This document shows positions 10,909 through 23,400 of a stretch of DNA of 64,000 bases, one piece after another. Where the stretch lies: the NCBI GenBank assembly GCA_025716815.1, contig JAIXMN010000032.1, positions 302,423 to 366,422 of the forward strand, read 5' to 3'. The notes beneath the pieces were generated by a model, which was not told the DNA's origin, made no database searches, and was given only the letters and a program-made list of their open reading frames with translations. How positions within the stretch are numbered: the first letter of the stretch is position 1; the number at the start of each line of letters is the position of its first letter. The position numbers and the translations under genes are program-made. This DNA is from Dichotomocladium elegans (taxonomy: Eukaryota; Mucoromycota; Mucoromycetes; Mucorales; Lichtheimiaceae).

Positions 10909-12483
10909 CTACGTCATTCGTGAATGGGTAAGTGCAAATACGATCGCATATGAGAAATCAGAGCGTGACTTGCCTGACTTTATAGCAACCACTTTGTTCA
11001 GAAGTTCGTTATTGGTTGAGTCCTGGTCAATCGACCAGACCATGGCACCGCCGAGGCCTTTGCAGATCGCATAATTGATCTTGATCTCGACTGAGGTAGG
11101 ATCGTCGTAGGAGATGAAGGTTCTGTCTGTTGTGCGAAACAACCATGGGGTCTGTGTGACGTTGTCCCAGAACCGAACCCAAGGAGCGGCCGCCTCTGTA
11201 GGCGTAGTCAGCACACCCTGTGACCGCAGGTTACCGTAACGCCAGATACCCGAGAGTCCCCCGGGGTCCTTTGCGCAGTAAGGGTCTTGCCAATACGCGT
11301 CGAGCGAATCGCCGCTTGGTGCTTGACCGGCGACTTGAGGTTGATACTGAGATCTGCTGATCGTCATATCCTCCTTGGCAGCTACATCGATGGGGAATGA
11401 GTGTCAGACTGAATTAGTTTTATTTGGGGGGGGGAATAGAGCTAATGTTTCTCACTTGCAGACCGGCCGTAGAATGCAATCCCAGGAACCAGCTTGGCTG
11501 CTGGAGCGCCGGCATCTGTCCAACTCTGGATAGCAGACACGTAGCTGTCGGCATCACCAAAGCCTGGCTGGAAATTGAAAGGCGCGTTGGGGCCCGTGGT
11601 ATCATTCCAGGCTCCGTTGATGTCATATGTCATGAGATTGAAGCGGTCCAGGACAGCTGCAAACTTGCTGATAATCTGGCTGTCCTTTGCAGAGGCCATC
11701 GGCCGGACGTGGGCTGCAATCGATATCTCCTTTTGGGTGCCATTGAGTCTGCTGAAAGCGTCCCGTAGTTCCTGGATGAGGACAAGATAGTTATCGACGT
11801 CGTTTGCAGCATCCACTATGTTACAACCGGCGCCTTGGCGGCCGGGGTACTCCCAATCTTCCAGGAAGTGTCAATAATAATACCCAAGCATGTGGGGTAG
11901 AGCGCAATAGAAGTTCGATTAAAGTTTGTGCTTACCGAGATCAATACCGTCGACGCCATAGGTGGCGATTTGATTGACGCTCCATTGGATAAATGTGGCT
12001 CGTTGTGCAGGATCAGCGGCCATTGAGCTGAAAGTGAGGCAGCCGGACCAACCACCTACAGAAATGAGAACCTTGGCATTGGCCGCATGCGCAAGATTGA
12101 CAAGCTGAGGTAGCTGAGTAGAGACGTATTGCGGATCCGTCCAGATAGGCGTGGCACCGCTGGTCAAAATGGCAAAGGCATAGTTGATGTGCGTGTACGA
12201 AGAAAAGTCGATATTGGAAACTAAAGATGTTAAATACCGGTTAATCATCCAAAGAAACGGCTGCTCCCTGCTACAAAACCCACCTGGATACCGAGCATAG
12301 AGCCCTGTGTATTTTGGATCAGCATAACATAGAGATACAGACATTTAGTAGACCCAACGGCATGTCTATCCAGCGATACTTGCAATTAGGGAAATAGCCG
12401 ACCACCACCGCGCCCGAGGTAATAACAGCAGCAGCAGATGCTGTTAGCAGGAAGAGTGACACATTTGAAAAAAGTTGGTGCAT
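10909..12483 (-). CDS. Secreted GH18 chitinase, 5 exons, first intron GC-AG
   Basis: It hydrolyses beta-1,4 N-acetylglucosamine chains for cell-wall remodelling or chitin use. Exons are 12,384-12,483, 12,284-12,304, 11,936-12,220, 11,456-11,857 and 10,909-11,381, giving 426 residues. A hydrophobic signal peptide (MHQLFSNVSLFLLTASAAA) precedes the barrel. Strand 1 is VVVGYFPNWLYARYP, then SYTHINYAF, KVLISVGGWSG and the active site DGIDLDWEYPG, with catalytic Glu at residue 138. FNLMTYDINGAW and GGAMVWSIDQD follow. The GYFPNW motif only appears if intron 1 is spliced with a GC donor (GCAAGT at 12,383-12,378), which also reveals a 21-nt exon. No chitin-binding module or GPI signal is seen at the C terminus, so it is probably a free extracellular enzyme. 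Confidence 0.92.
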
Positions 12484-12599
12484 AGTGGCAGGTAGATATA
12501 TCGATATCGTATATTTAAAGTCTTTTGTTCCAGCAGTAAAGAACATCTTTTTATATACTCGCATTCTTCACTTCTTACGCAGAACTGGTAGGCCGCTAT

Positions 12600-13936
12600 T
12601 ATTGTCACGGCTAGTATTGAAACTGTTTGGATAAGAACATCATTCAACATGATTCTCTGTTTGTTATGGATAGGACTTCACATGCCTAAAGTCGTAGCTT
12701 TCTTTCTCTCTCTTCCCCTTTTTTATTAGCCTATCTACGTTCATGTAGATAAAGTTACAAACAAAATAGAGATGCGTTTATATGAAGGACACGTGAGGAC
12801 ATATTGATGGCTTCGGGCAATGGAAATAACCGATGTCAAGCGACCCATTTGGCAGCTTTTCCCACCTTCCTTGGATGACCGTTTTCTTATGCTCGTTACT
12901 ACGGAGTAAGTAGGTGCGAGAATAAATGATGAGTGGATATCTTTTGTCCAAAAGATCAAGTCTCATGAAGAAGTCCATTGTTGTACCGTACGCCACCCGT
13001 ACGCCATCGATCAGGTGTATCGTGTTTACTTTCCACATCATCCACGAGCCATCCACAAATCGTGTGGTTCTGAAAGTTCCTCATAGGCTGGATGAGGAGG
13101 ACCCTTTTGCTGAACCCTTGGATGAAACGCGAGGGTCCATTAATAATAAACCACATGATCGTTCGACGATGTCCATAGCTGATCGCTATCCGCGGAATGC
13201 GGTCCATTTTTAGCCTCCTGCAGATGATAAGCACATGGAATCACGCTGTTCACCGCGAATCTTTTTCGTTTGAGCCGTGGGTATATTTTTTTCATTTCAA
13301 ACAACGCAAGTCCTACTGTTGTATAGGATAGAGCAGAGCGAAAAAGGTGGGAAACAGGATGGCAAGGAAACTTAGGAACCAGTGGAACATGAACCCAGCT
13401 TTGCGCAGGATCGATCTATCGCTGTGGGCTGCTAGCAGAGCAAAACAAACCAGACCACAGGGACACTATTTCGTGACTATAAGAAGGTTCGCATGACTCT
13501 GATCGTTTAACAGTGACTCATAGAGGGCATCGGTGTACCGGATAGAAGGAATTGAGTAATCTGGACAGACGTAATTGCATAAAGAAGAACGGTTGGTCCC
13601 ACAGCGAGCGCACCGGTAACATGTTTAATTGAAGAGCATCGTATCTCCGAACGTGGGATTAACTTTAAAATATGGGATAACTCCAGAATTCCGTTCGGTC
13701 TACGGTAGAATTGATGGCAATTCGGCAATCAACATCCGTCTATCCCGTCTCTTTTGGTCCTGTCGTTTTGCGGTTGGTCATTGACTCAGCACGGGAAGAT
13801 GATGATTTGAAATGAATCATTGATGGTACAAGTTTTGCACTACTTCAAATTCAAAAGCAGCGACTTTGACTATTTTATCCCGAAGATTCGGACAGAACCG
13901 TCCCCCACTCGCTCTCTTTTCCCTCTACCTTTCACT
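12600..13936 (-). other. Uncertain multi-exon locus between chitinase and GGT
   Basis: I cannot name a gene here, but three minus-strand segments look coding. Near 13,507-13,728 there is a frame with a possible membrane helix (GALAVGPTVLLYAITS). Near 13,180-13,410 an open frame contains RSALSYTTVGLALF and FAVNSVIPCAYHLQEAK. Near 12,778-13,070 a last exon contains GSWMMWKVNTIHLIDGVRVAYG and a basic/aromatic stretch ending at 12,778. Splice junctions joining them in phase were not found with confidence, and a TAA interrupts the middle segment. It may be a small membrane protein gene or its remnant. It would be divergent from the GGT gene, sharing the ~200 bp around 13,730-13,937 as promoter. 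Confidence 0.35.
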
Positions 13937-16317
13937 ATGCCACAAAACAGCCTACCATTTATATCGCGCCGCTCAGCCGTTTACAGCACCCATGGCATGG
14001 TTGCCAGTTCGTAAGTCACAAAGAAAAAATATATAGCATTTTTGAATGTAATGGATGATCCAGCGTGAGCTCACCAAATACACAAGTCAACCGCTTGCGA
14101 CGCAGGCTGGTCTCGATATCCTAAAGAAGGGAGGCAATGCTGCTGTAAGCATCCGTATAGAATATTACCGTAAAGTAAGTCGACTAAATACAAGTTTCCT
14201 CAATCTAGGACGCAGCCGTCGCTGTGGGTAAATTAGCAAACAAATAACAGAAAGAAGGGACAGCCTCAGTGAGCTAACGGAGAATGCGTGTGACATGCAT
14301 AGCTGCTGCATTGAATATCTTTGAGCCTGCATCGACTGGGATTGGCGGCGATGCGTTCTGCCTGTATTATGATGCTAAGAAGCGAACTGTCGCTGGCCTG
14401 AACGGATCGGGCAGGTGTGTATATGGAATAGCAAGCTGCGCAAGCGAAAAGGATGCACACAAAAGGATAACTAAGGTGTGCGAATTCTTACACATAGAAC
14501 GCCCGCTAAACTGACAGTTGAATATCTTCGCAAAGAAGCTGGATATCAGGGCAGCAAGTTGCCCGATCTGAGCCCTCATGCTGTGACAGTGCCAGGTGCA
14601 GCTGCTGCATGGGTAGACACTGTTGAATGGTTTGGATCTGGAAATGTTGATTTGGCCACCATCCTCGAACCAGCGATGAAATTTGCCAGACAGGGGTAAT
14701 GTATTAAAGGAAAACGGCATGCCGAAATCCAGGGTGACTCATTTGCGTGTGGATTGACGTCGTGTTTTGTGCCAAAGCTTTCCTGTTTCGCACATTGCAG
14801 CCCATATGGTACTTTGAAAGAATATCATATGCATCTTTTTTTGCTGACACCGACATGTCTAGTGGGGCCAAGAAGCATCTACTCTTAAAGCCCAAAACCC
14901 TGGCAAGTGTAACTTGCTGATCGACAATGAACGTGCACCAAAGGAAGGCGAGATCATGAAGTTTCCCGAACTTGCCGAGTTAGTGATGATGGAACAGGGC
15001 GGGGGAGAATGGCTTCACTTATTCACGTATTCACTTGCTTCGCTTACATAAGAACATTTAACTTGCTGGCCCAGCAGGGGAAGGACGGATTTTATAAGGG
15101 CCGTATTGCAAATGCCATTGTCAATGCGATCCAGTCACGTGGGGGTCTAATGACCCAAGAGGATCTCGAGTGTCATACCTCGGAGCTCATTGAGATCCCC
15201 ATCTCCATCGATTACCATGACTGGACCATTTGGGAAATCCCACCCAATGGATCAGGGATCACCACATTGATCACGCTGGGTATTATCCAGGCTCTGGAGG
15301 AGGAACACGGGATTGATTTCAAGACAATGGACCCCCATTCGCCCGAGTATCTACATATTCTTGCCGAGGCCCTTCGTGTTGCCTTTGCTGATACCCGTTA
15401 CTATGTTACCGACCCCCAAGTTCAGCCTTGCCCTACCGAAAAACTCCTCAGTAAAAAGTATCTCTCCGAGCGCGCCAAGTTGGTCAATCTGACGCATCGA
15501 AACAACGATGTCAAGAAGGGATATCCCGATGATGACTCGAACACTGTCTATTTTTCTGTCGTCGATAGCGAAGGCAATGCATGCAGCTTCATTGTAAGTT
15601 TCTTGATGGCTATTGCGATGAAAACGTGGATTGTTCACGCGCCTAAAACTCCCTATTAGAATTCGAACTTTATGCATTTTGGCGTAAGCAATCAAAAAAA
15701 AAGAAATATTTGGCAAGCGAAGGATCTAACGAAACGAGAAAAAAAAACCATTCTAGTCCCATATTGTGCCCGATCGTACGGGCTTTGTGCTCCATAACCG
15801 TGGCTGCAACTTCGTGTTGATCGAAGACCACCCCAACTGCGTCGGCCCCCGGAAGCGACCTTACCACACAATCATTCCATCAATGATCACCCGGAAGGCT
15901 GCTGACGGCAGCCATGATCTTGAAGCGTGCTTTGGGGTGATGGGCGGATTCATGCAACCCCAGGGTCAGGTCCAGGTCATCATGAATCTCAAGCACTTTG
16001 ATCCGAATCCGCAACACGCGCTCGATTCTCCGAGGATCTGCATCTCCCCGCCCCCCGCTAAAAGCGATGGGGATGCTGTCGCGTACAGCTTCACTGACGT
16101 CCAGGACACGGTCATTTACGTCGAAGAAGGTATTCCTCTCAAGACAATCGAGCGGCTTGAGGCCATGGGCCACAAGTGCCATCGACTCGGAGGTTATTCC
16201 AGGGGCATGTTTGGACGCGGCCAAATCATCCGTGTCAGGCAGGACGAGTGGTCTCGTCAACGTGTGCTTGCTGCGGGCAGCGATCCTCGCGGGGACGGTC
16301 AAGCTGCTGGCTGGTAA
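13937..16317 (+). CDS. Gamma-glutamyltranspeptidase, 10 exons
   Basis: An N-terminal-nucleophile hydrolase that removes or transfers the gamma-glutamyl group of glutathione and related compounds. Exons: 13,937-14,010, 14,087-14,144, 14,209-14,227, 14,303-14,414, 14,498-14,695, 14,778-14,808, 14,863-14,978, 15,053-15,593, 15,660-15,683 and 15,757-16,317; 577 residues. Family blocks: [60 protein letters not shown], the self-cleavage site [10 protein letters not shown] with nucleophile Thr367, [20 protein letters not shown] and [15 protein letters not shown]. The small-subunit start lacks the common TTH triplet (TVY instead) but keeps the Thr. No signal peptide or membrane anchor is evident, so it resembles soluble bacterial-type GGTs more than the animal ectoenzyme. 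Exon 3 is 19 nt and exon 9 is 24 nt. It is transcribed convergently with RPL13. Confidence 0.93.
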
Positions 16318-16663
16318 AAAAAATACGTATGCCGAATCATAACATATCCCTCTCTCTTTCTTGTCAACAAAGTACATCTTTGACAGATGCGTTGATATCT
16401 GATCTTTTTTCTCCCGATTTACGGTTTATTATGGTACATTGTAGTGTGTGCGCGAATACCCATTGCATGCGTATGTGTATGAGTCCGTTGGATGTGTTGC
16501 AGGCGTGTAGATGGGATGGGTTCTTTTATGAGTTGGCGTATTGTGATCTGGTGCTGGTAAAAATAAAAGGGATGGGGCAGGAGTGAATGGCTGATCAATC
16601 GTTTATTTTTTCTAAAAGAGAGGTTTGTTCCTTTGTTAGCATGCGCGCTAGTTTCGCCCCCTT
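16318..16663. other. Convergent 3' region GGT / RPL13
   Basis: 346 bp between two stop codons facing each other. It must hold the terminators of both genes. AATAAA-like AAATAAAAG lies at about 16,560 on the plus strand. I see no gene. Confidence 0.6.
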
Positions 16664-17311
16664 TCACCCTTTCGTTATCCTTACCTTGTTGGCCTCCTCC
16701 TCAGCCTTGTCGCGAGCGCGCTTCTCGCGAGCGCCGAGGGTACGGGCAGCAGAGCGAGCATAGCGGAGCTTCTGATAAGCATTGACCTTCTTCTCGTCTG
16801 CCGTGATAGCACGTGCCTCGGGGGCGGCCGCAACCTGCTCAACGGGAAGAATGGCACCGCTGTACTGCACCGCAGTGGCAACCTCAGCAGCCTCAGAGTC
16901 GCCCTTCTTGGGCTTTGCAGGGTTGCGAGGGAAAACAATGAGCTTGGCCTTGTAGGCCTTGAGTCGCTGAACATTAAGCTCAAGCGATTCCTGGGACTTG
17001 TTACGGCGGCGGTGGTCGACGGCGATGCCGATCGTGCGGGCCACCTTGCGATGGATACCGGCCTCCTTAAGCTCATCGAGCGTGAAACCCCGTCCAACAC
17101 GGAGTCGCATGTTGTAGCGCTGGGTGGGACAGCGGACGGCTGGGCGCAAAAGACCATCCACAGGGCGAGGGGCGATGCGGGCAGCCTTCTGCACGCGCGC
17201 AATACGTCTCGACTTCTTACGACCAGGCTGGTCGAACCAGGTCTTCACGCGGCGCTGCCAGTCCTTGCGGAAATGTTGGTTGGGCAGTTGGTTGTTGTGT
17301 TTCAAAACCAT
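16664..17311 (-). CDS. RPL13: 60S ribosomal protein L13 (eL13)
   Basis: A structural protein of the large cytosolic ribosomal subunit. A single uninterrupted frame of 215 residues starts at the ATG at 17,311 and covers the whole family: N-terminal MVLKHNNQLPNQHFRKDWQ, the basic KKSRRIARVQKAARIAPRP, RYNMRLRVGRGFTLDELKEAG, the TIGIAVDHRRRNKSQESL block and a lysine/alanine-rich helical tail. No intron is present in the coding part, unlike its neighbours. The upstream DNA carries a pyrimidine-rich run of ATCC/TTCC repeats (17,364-17,398), as often seen near ribosomal-protein genes. Confidence 0.97.
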   Translation of the reverse strand: MVLKHNNQLPNQHFRKDWQRRVKTWFDQPGRKKSRRIARVQKAARIAPRPVDGLLRPAVRCPTQRYNMRLRVGRGFTLDELKEAGIHRKVARTIGIAVDHRRRNKSQESLELNVQRLKAYKAKLIVFPRNPAKPKKGDSEAAEVATAVQYSGAILPVEQVAAAPEARAITADEKKVNAYQKLRYARSAARTLGAREKRARDKAEEEANKVRITKG

Positions 17312-18404
17312 GGTGGTCTATAAAGTTTCTCCTAGGGCGAGGAAGCAGGATCAAAACCCATCCGTTCATTCATCCATCCATCCATCCTTCCTTCCTTCGA
17401 CACGACGTTTTTATTTCGGTCGAGAGGGTGTCAATGCTACGCATATCGACATACCTTTTGGAACCGGATGGGGAGGGAAAGAGAGTCGGGATTGAAACTA
17501 CTCTGATTACCTAGACAAGAGCGGCCGCTGTGTGTATGCGCTGGCGGCACCCTCTCACCCCACAACCCAGTTCAAAAGAAATTGAACAGATACAGCCAAG
17601 TTGCAGCTTTCCTTTCCTTCATTAGGCGTTTTATTTTCTGCTACGAGCATCTACTCTTTAAAAGGGTGGGCAGCACAACCTGCTGATGGTCATCCCTCTC
17701 CTGAGCATATGTAAAAATGTCGATGATGGCATCATGTATTATTATCAGGAGCTCCTTAAATATTGAGTGACTTCCCAAGTGAAGTGTAATCTTGCTTTAG
17801 TCACTTATTTATAAGTTACAACGCATATTTCCTTTGCTTCATGCCACTGTTCTAAAGCGGATAATCATCCTTAATCACAAAGCTTCGTCCAAAATACGAC
17901 GCATCGGGGATAGTACGTAAATTCTTCGGCCCATATTCCAACGACTCACTGGCCCTCCTTGACTGACGCTGTGGTCGACGTGTCTAGAATACTCCAAGAT
18001 CTCCTTTATGCTATTGCTTTCCCTCGTCACCAAGTTTGATATCTTTTGGGGGCAGAGAATGAGAGTGAGAGTATGTGTGTGTACGTTTTCTACCGTTCAT
18101 CGGTTATGGAACAAAACTGATAGGTCAATTATGGCGGACACGGCTTCCGTGGCAACCGCGTGTAACCTCATTTCTGGGGTAACGGCAGTAACAAAAGTGC
18201 GTGCGGCGAATGTTTCCATCAACTATAATGCACATCATGATAGCAAAAAAAGTCTGTCTTGTTTATAATATAATGTATAAGAACTCTAGATTGGATATGG
18301 CGCGTATGCAGTTGAAAATAGTAAACGATCGATGTGGTTGGTTGTTAGTAAGTGGCTGTATGGGTGTATACACATGAAATAGAAGAAGAAATGGAATAAG
18401 CAAT
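17312..18404. other. Intergenic, RPL13 promoter and NDE1-like 3' flank
   Basis: About 1.1 kb. It holds the ATCC/TTCC microsatellite at 17,364-17,398 and a short GT-rich run near 18,060-18,080. An open frame at 18,008-18,268 has no recognisable domain and I do not call it. Nothing else is visible. Confidence 0.5.
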
Positions 18405-20408
18405 CTACTCTCTCGAAATATCGCGACCAAGGATAGTCTTCTTCAACCAGTCAGTAATGACCAATGTGCGGTTTCGGGATGAGAAAAGATTGGAGATATA
18501 GGCAGAGCGCCAGAATGCATAAGTTGCTAAAATAGAAGTTTAGTAATCCTGTATATCTAAAAAAAAAGTTTTCAAGCCGCTTACCAACACCGCCCGATGC
18601 AACGTTGCCAGGACCGAAAGGCAGATCAGCAATGGCTTTGTCCGAGCCAATGTAACTATGCGCGCACAAGGGATATTAATGGTATGATAGGTTTGCAAAA
18701 AGAGTCCGCTACTTACCACAATGAACCCTGATGGGAGTAGTGGAAAGGTTTGATATCCTTCGCCTTGGCCAGCTTGCGCTCCTTCTTTTGCCGCTCTTCC
18801 TCAGACTTGATGTCCTCCAACTCAGCTTCCAAGGTTTCCTGAACAGCCATCTGCTTGAAGACACGTGCAAGGTACTTGCCTTGCTGAGCAGCCACCTGAG
18901 CGGTGGGTGCGTACTTGGTGGCGCTTGCATCACCAAGAGCAAAGATGTCCTCAGGGCCCTTCATACGGAGCCAGTCGTCCACGGCCAAGCCACGACGCAC
19001 ATTCTGCATCTCCGGATACTTGGCCATCAAGTTCCGGATCAAAGGTCGAGTGGTGTTGCCGGTAGCCCACACCAGAAGACCATAGGGAATGGTGTCCAGT
19101 TCGCCACTCGGTCGCTGGACAACAATTTCCTTTTCGCGAACTTCCTTGACCATTGTCTTGGTGTGAATCGTGATGTTCTGCTCCTTGAAGGTTGATTCAG
19201 TATATTCGATCAGCTGCTTTGAAAAGGCGGGAAGCACATTAGGGAGTGCCTCAACAAGTGTAATCTTAATTTTTCCGGCAAGTTCTGTAGCGTTTCATGG
19301 AGATCCATGCATGAGCAAACCTTATCTCATCCAAGATGGCAGATGATAAGGGGTTGTCCTTTTTTACCTGGGTACCATGAGCTCAAGTCATCCTCCAAGA
19401 AGTCATGAAGTTCGGCGGCATATTCGATACCTGTTGGGCCTCCGCCAACAACTACCATATGCAAAAGACGATCAATTTCCTCAGTGGATTGGCCAGGGAA
19501 GGCAGCAGTCTCGATACAATCCATGAGCTTTGTGCGGATTTTTTGGGCATCCCAAACTTCCTTCAGGAAGCATCCATGCTCCTCTACTCCTTTGATGCCA
19601 AATGTAGCATTTGTCGCTCCAATGCCAACGACCAGGTAATCATAGGGGATTTCACCGACTGCTGCAGCACCCTTGATTTCAGAATTATCTATATATATAT
19701 ATATAAGTATCGTCAGTATCCATACAGACACACTTGATGCCTGTCCTGTTACTCTCATTTACCTGTAATGGTGATAACCTTGCGCTCTGGATCCACATCA
19801 GTGCATTCGGCTTCGTAGACCTTGACATCACGCGACTTGTGACGAGTGATGAAGCGAACCGGTTCCACTAAGGAGCGGACATCGATCGTGCCAACTGTGC
19901 AGCTCGGCAAGAGCGGAGTGAACAAAAAGTAGTTGCGAGGGGATACAACCACCACGTTGTAATCGTCGGTGTCAATAGCCTTGAGGAACGATGTTGAAGC
20001 CCAACCACTACCAAGCACAACGATTGTCTTCTTGGACGGGTCAAACTCGGCCTGTTGTGTGGGGTGACGCTGTTCATACATGGCTAACCCGAATAAGCAA
20101 AAATGGAAAGAAAAAAGCCACCATATCCATTGCCAGAGGATAGCGTACCATAAACACCATAGCCCACACTAGCGAGCAACCCGTACTTGACCAAGTTCTT
20201 GGTCAATGCCCACTTGGAAAACGTCTTCTTCGGGACGGTGTTACCAGCAGTGGTGCTGTTGAATCGGATCTGTGTTGCAACAACCGGCCGTGCGCGGCTA
20301 CCGAAACGTGCACCTACATATACCAGTCGATAAGTAATCCCGGCATTTCGGACTTGCTCCATTCCGCATTGCGTTACCGGCTCGAATAATTCGAGAAGTA
20401 GCTTGCAT
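18405..20408 (-). CDS. NDE1: External-type (type II) mitochondrial NADH dehydrogenase, 7 exons
   Basis: A rotenone-insensitive, non-proton-pumping NAD(P)H:ubiquinone oxidoreductase on the mitochondrial inner membrane. Exons: 20,354-20,408, 20,149-20,313, 19,763-20,083, 19,368-19,688, 18,717-19,284, 18,585-18,655 and 18,405-18,526; 540 residues. The N terminus is a typical basic presequence (MQATSRIIRAGNAMRNGA, FGSRARPVV) followed by a possible membrane anchor (YGLLASVGYGVYA). The FAD-binding motif is VVLGSGWAS (98-103) and the NAD-binding one is VVVGGGPTGIEYAAEL (262-267). RNYFLFTPLLPS, GLLVWATGNTTRPL, DIFALGDAS, YIGSDKAIADLP and the C-terminal WRSAYIS...DWLKKTILGRD follow. No EF-hand is seen. 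External versus internal orientation cannot be settled from sequence; the membrane segment after the presequence favours the external (Nde) type. The intron 4 donor side is ordinary; the exon 1 donor (GTCCGA) is weak. Confidence 0.94.
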
Positions 20409-23400
20409 AATGATGTGCGATGAAAATAGAAGGTCTCGGGGGAGGAGGGAGAAGAAGAAGAGCCAACAATAAAAGGGGAAGCTGGTTAGACAAGAAAAAG
20501 GAGTGATAGAGAGAGAGGAAGGAAGAGAGATTTTTTGGAAGAAGCGGGAGTCAAGGACTGAGCGTATTCGGTTGTCGATTCGGAGCATTTCCATTTGAAT
20601 TCAAATGTCAGGGCTCAGTTGGATAATCGTTTCCAGGGTTACCCGCGCCTTCAACTGTTTTGCCCGCGGAGCGAACCTTTCAGCATTAATAATAGCCAGC
20701 GAATGAGCAAGTGCGCCCTCACTGGGGGGAGGGGTGGCAACACTTAAAAGGAAAAGTTCCCGACGACGATCATCGTGGTAAAAAAGCGTTTCTCAATTTC
20801 CTTCTTCTTCCTTGCGGATTGCTCTGCTTTTATCTAATCAAGCCATTGTCCGTACCATAGATTGATAGACACGAAGAGATATAAAAATAACGATGATGAT
20901 AATATCACTTCCCAACAAGTTTTTGCCAATCTCGGCGTTAAAAAAATGAGTCATACAGTAAAACAAGTACCGACAGAACACGCACCGAGAAGTCCGCTTT
21001 GATTCACGCGTAACCACAAACAACGTATCATCATGACGGCAATCAACGTAGTCTCGGTTATTCCCCCAAAAGGATATGCAAAATAATTCGTCTTTGTTTG
21101 TTTTTGAGATCCATGCATATCCCTTATTTTTCTTGCAATGGATGCACTTCATGGGGGAACACAAGAATCGTGCATGCTCCTCCCTCGGAACGCGTTCTTT
21201 CTAAATAGTATATACTTTTGTTGGAGTCAGTACCCTGATGGATTAGAACCATCAATGACTCTCGAGCGGGAGCGGGAACATATACAGCAGCTTAGACGGG
21301 ATAGATTGAAAACGTCCAGGACAGACATTCACGGAATTGACGTCGTTCATGCGACACAGATGCTTTTACTACGGTATTCGGAAGGCGTCCGGAGGCTGAG
21401 GGTCACTGAAGAAAGCAGGATGTATTTGGTTATCTGGAACTCTGTCATATCAGAATTCACTTTTATCCACCACAATAAATATTGACCATTTGTCTTATCG
21501 TTGCAACTATTGAGATAACATGATAAGCTTGCTGCGCAATGCATTTATCGCGACCCGTTTGCATAATGTTATTGGACCCATCTGGAAAACGACATCCTTA
21601 TCTGTGTCCGCGAGAATGCCCGTGATCCTAGAAACAGCATCAAAGATAAAATGAGTACAGTATCACTTCTGGTGGATCAGTCTGCGTTATTTGGTCTAAT
21701 GCGAATCAAATTGGCTAAAATTGCAGCTTATCGGACATTTCAGCTATGGGTTGTAATCGAGGCCAGCTGCATAAACGGTTAAAGGTCGTAGCGAGGAGCG
21801 CATAACCCTTGATTCAGATCACCCGGATACTCTCGGAGTAAGAACGCTCTTTTGAAATTACTAGCCATTATCCATCATGCACTAGATTGAAGACTGGGAA
21901 AAGTACTGCAGTGTCACGTATCTGCCTCTCAGCCTGGAGATACATGGCCATAAAGGATTCTCTCGTTCCCATAGACCATACATTTATTGTTCATGACACG
22001 CTATTCCCATAGCTATATGAGTGAATGAGCTTACTGATTTTCCCTTTACCATGTGCAAGTACAGCTTGACATCACAGGGGTACCCACTGGTCTGATCGTC
22101 GTCGCCTTAGTCTAAAACGCCGAATGTGCGGGAATTTTTTGCTACATCAACAAACTACAATTCCGCGTTAACTCTCCAAATCGACGGAGATGACAGCGCT
22201 TTTTCCTGGCACTCTTAAGGCATGATGGAAGGTATATTATGCAAGAAATTGGCCATGACATTCTCACGTCCGTTGAAGGAATTGGGCATCATTTATTAAT
22301 TTGAAGACCATACACACTCTCCTGCTGGTGACAGAATATTTTGGTGATTATGTTGATCTTTGAACGACGAAGGATTGTGGGAAAAGAAACATCATCCGAC
22401 TCCCATCCACCGTCTGATTCTAGCAAGGATGGGTATCGTTTTTTCCGCATTCCGATTTGAGTGATAGCCTGACGGTGACGGTCTTTGTTTCCAGCGTCTA
22501 TGCTATGATCTCGAAGAAATGATGCGAAGTCAGATTAGTATGTGTCTAATAGGAGAAAAAGAGAGGAAATATCATCGAAGCTGAGATGAATAGGATCTGA
22601 TGCGAGAGCAAATATAGAGACCTTGTCAACGAAGTTGCTAAGAAAATTACAATTAGACTATTAGAAACTTGGCTGATTCTTGTAGTCAGGGTCAACGTTT
22701 CTAGGGATTTGTTAATTTTAATAGTTAGCCAAAACTGTTCAGTTGGATTAAGCTCTGACGAATAGAGAAGGAAGCAAATCGCGTAAGATTATGGCCCACA
22801 TCTACACTGTAACTATGGTTCTCCTGATTGATCTAATTGTCGAAACTGAGCATCATATGAACCTTCGACGCCATGGATGATAACTTTTATATTTTCATCA
22901 TTGTCAATATGAGCTGGAAAGATGCCCGTAACGTCTAGACCGTAACAGCTAGATATGTTAAATGCTGACAGTAGTCTCGTGATATAGTTTTTCCACGCTG
23001 GCGGCGTAATGGTGGCACGTACGGGTCGCTTGCCGATATGGACGGTCCTGACTTTGATGCATCAGCCGATCCAGACAAAGAAAGTATCGCTTTGGTATCA
23101 GACATACGAAGGATACTTGGGAAATAAAGTCACTTGAACTTGTTCGCGCATACCTTTTAGTGAAGGTCGTTGATTCCTGGCAACCTAGACAGTGCATCTA
23201 TGAAAATACTGTATTTACTAGTTCGTTCGGCCGCCGTCAAATTTCGAATATGAAATCTTATGCAAAAGCCACTTTTACTGTATTGCTGCATACTTATAGC
23301 GTAGCAGATATCCAAAGGTGCAAGTTTGTTCATAATATAAAAAATTGGAAGACCTGGTTTTCTTGATTAGTATCGAAAACAGAACTTCTCATTCTGAAAA

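Noticed and set aside
16681..17495. Long frames overlapping RPL13 in other phases and on the opposite strand
   Set aside because: Shadows of the GC-rich ribosomal protein coding sequence.
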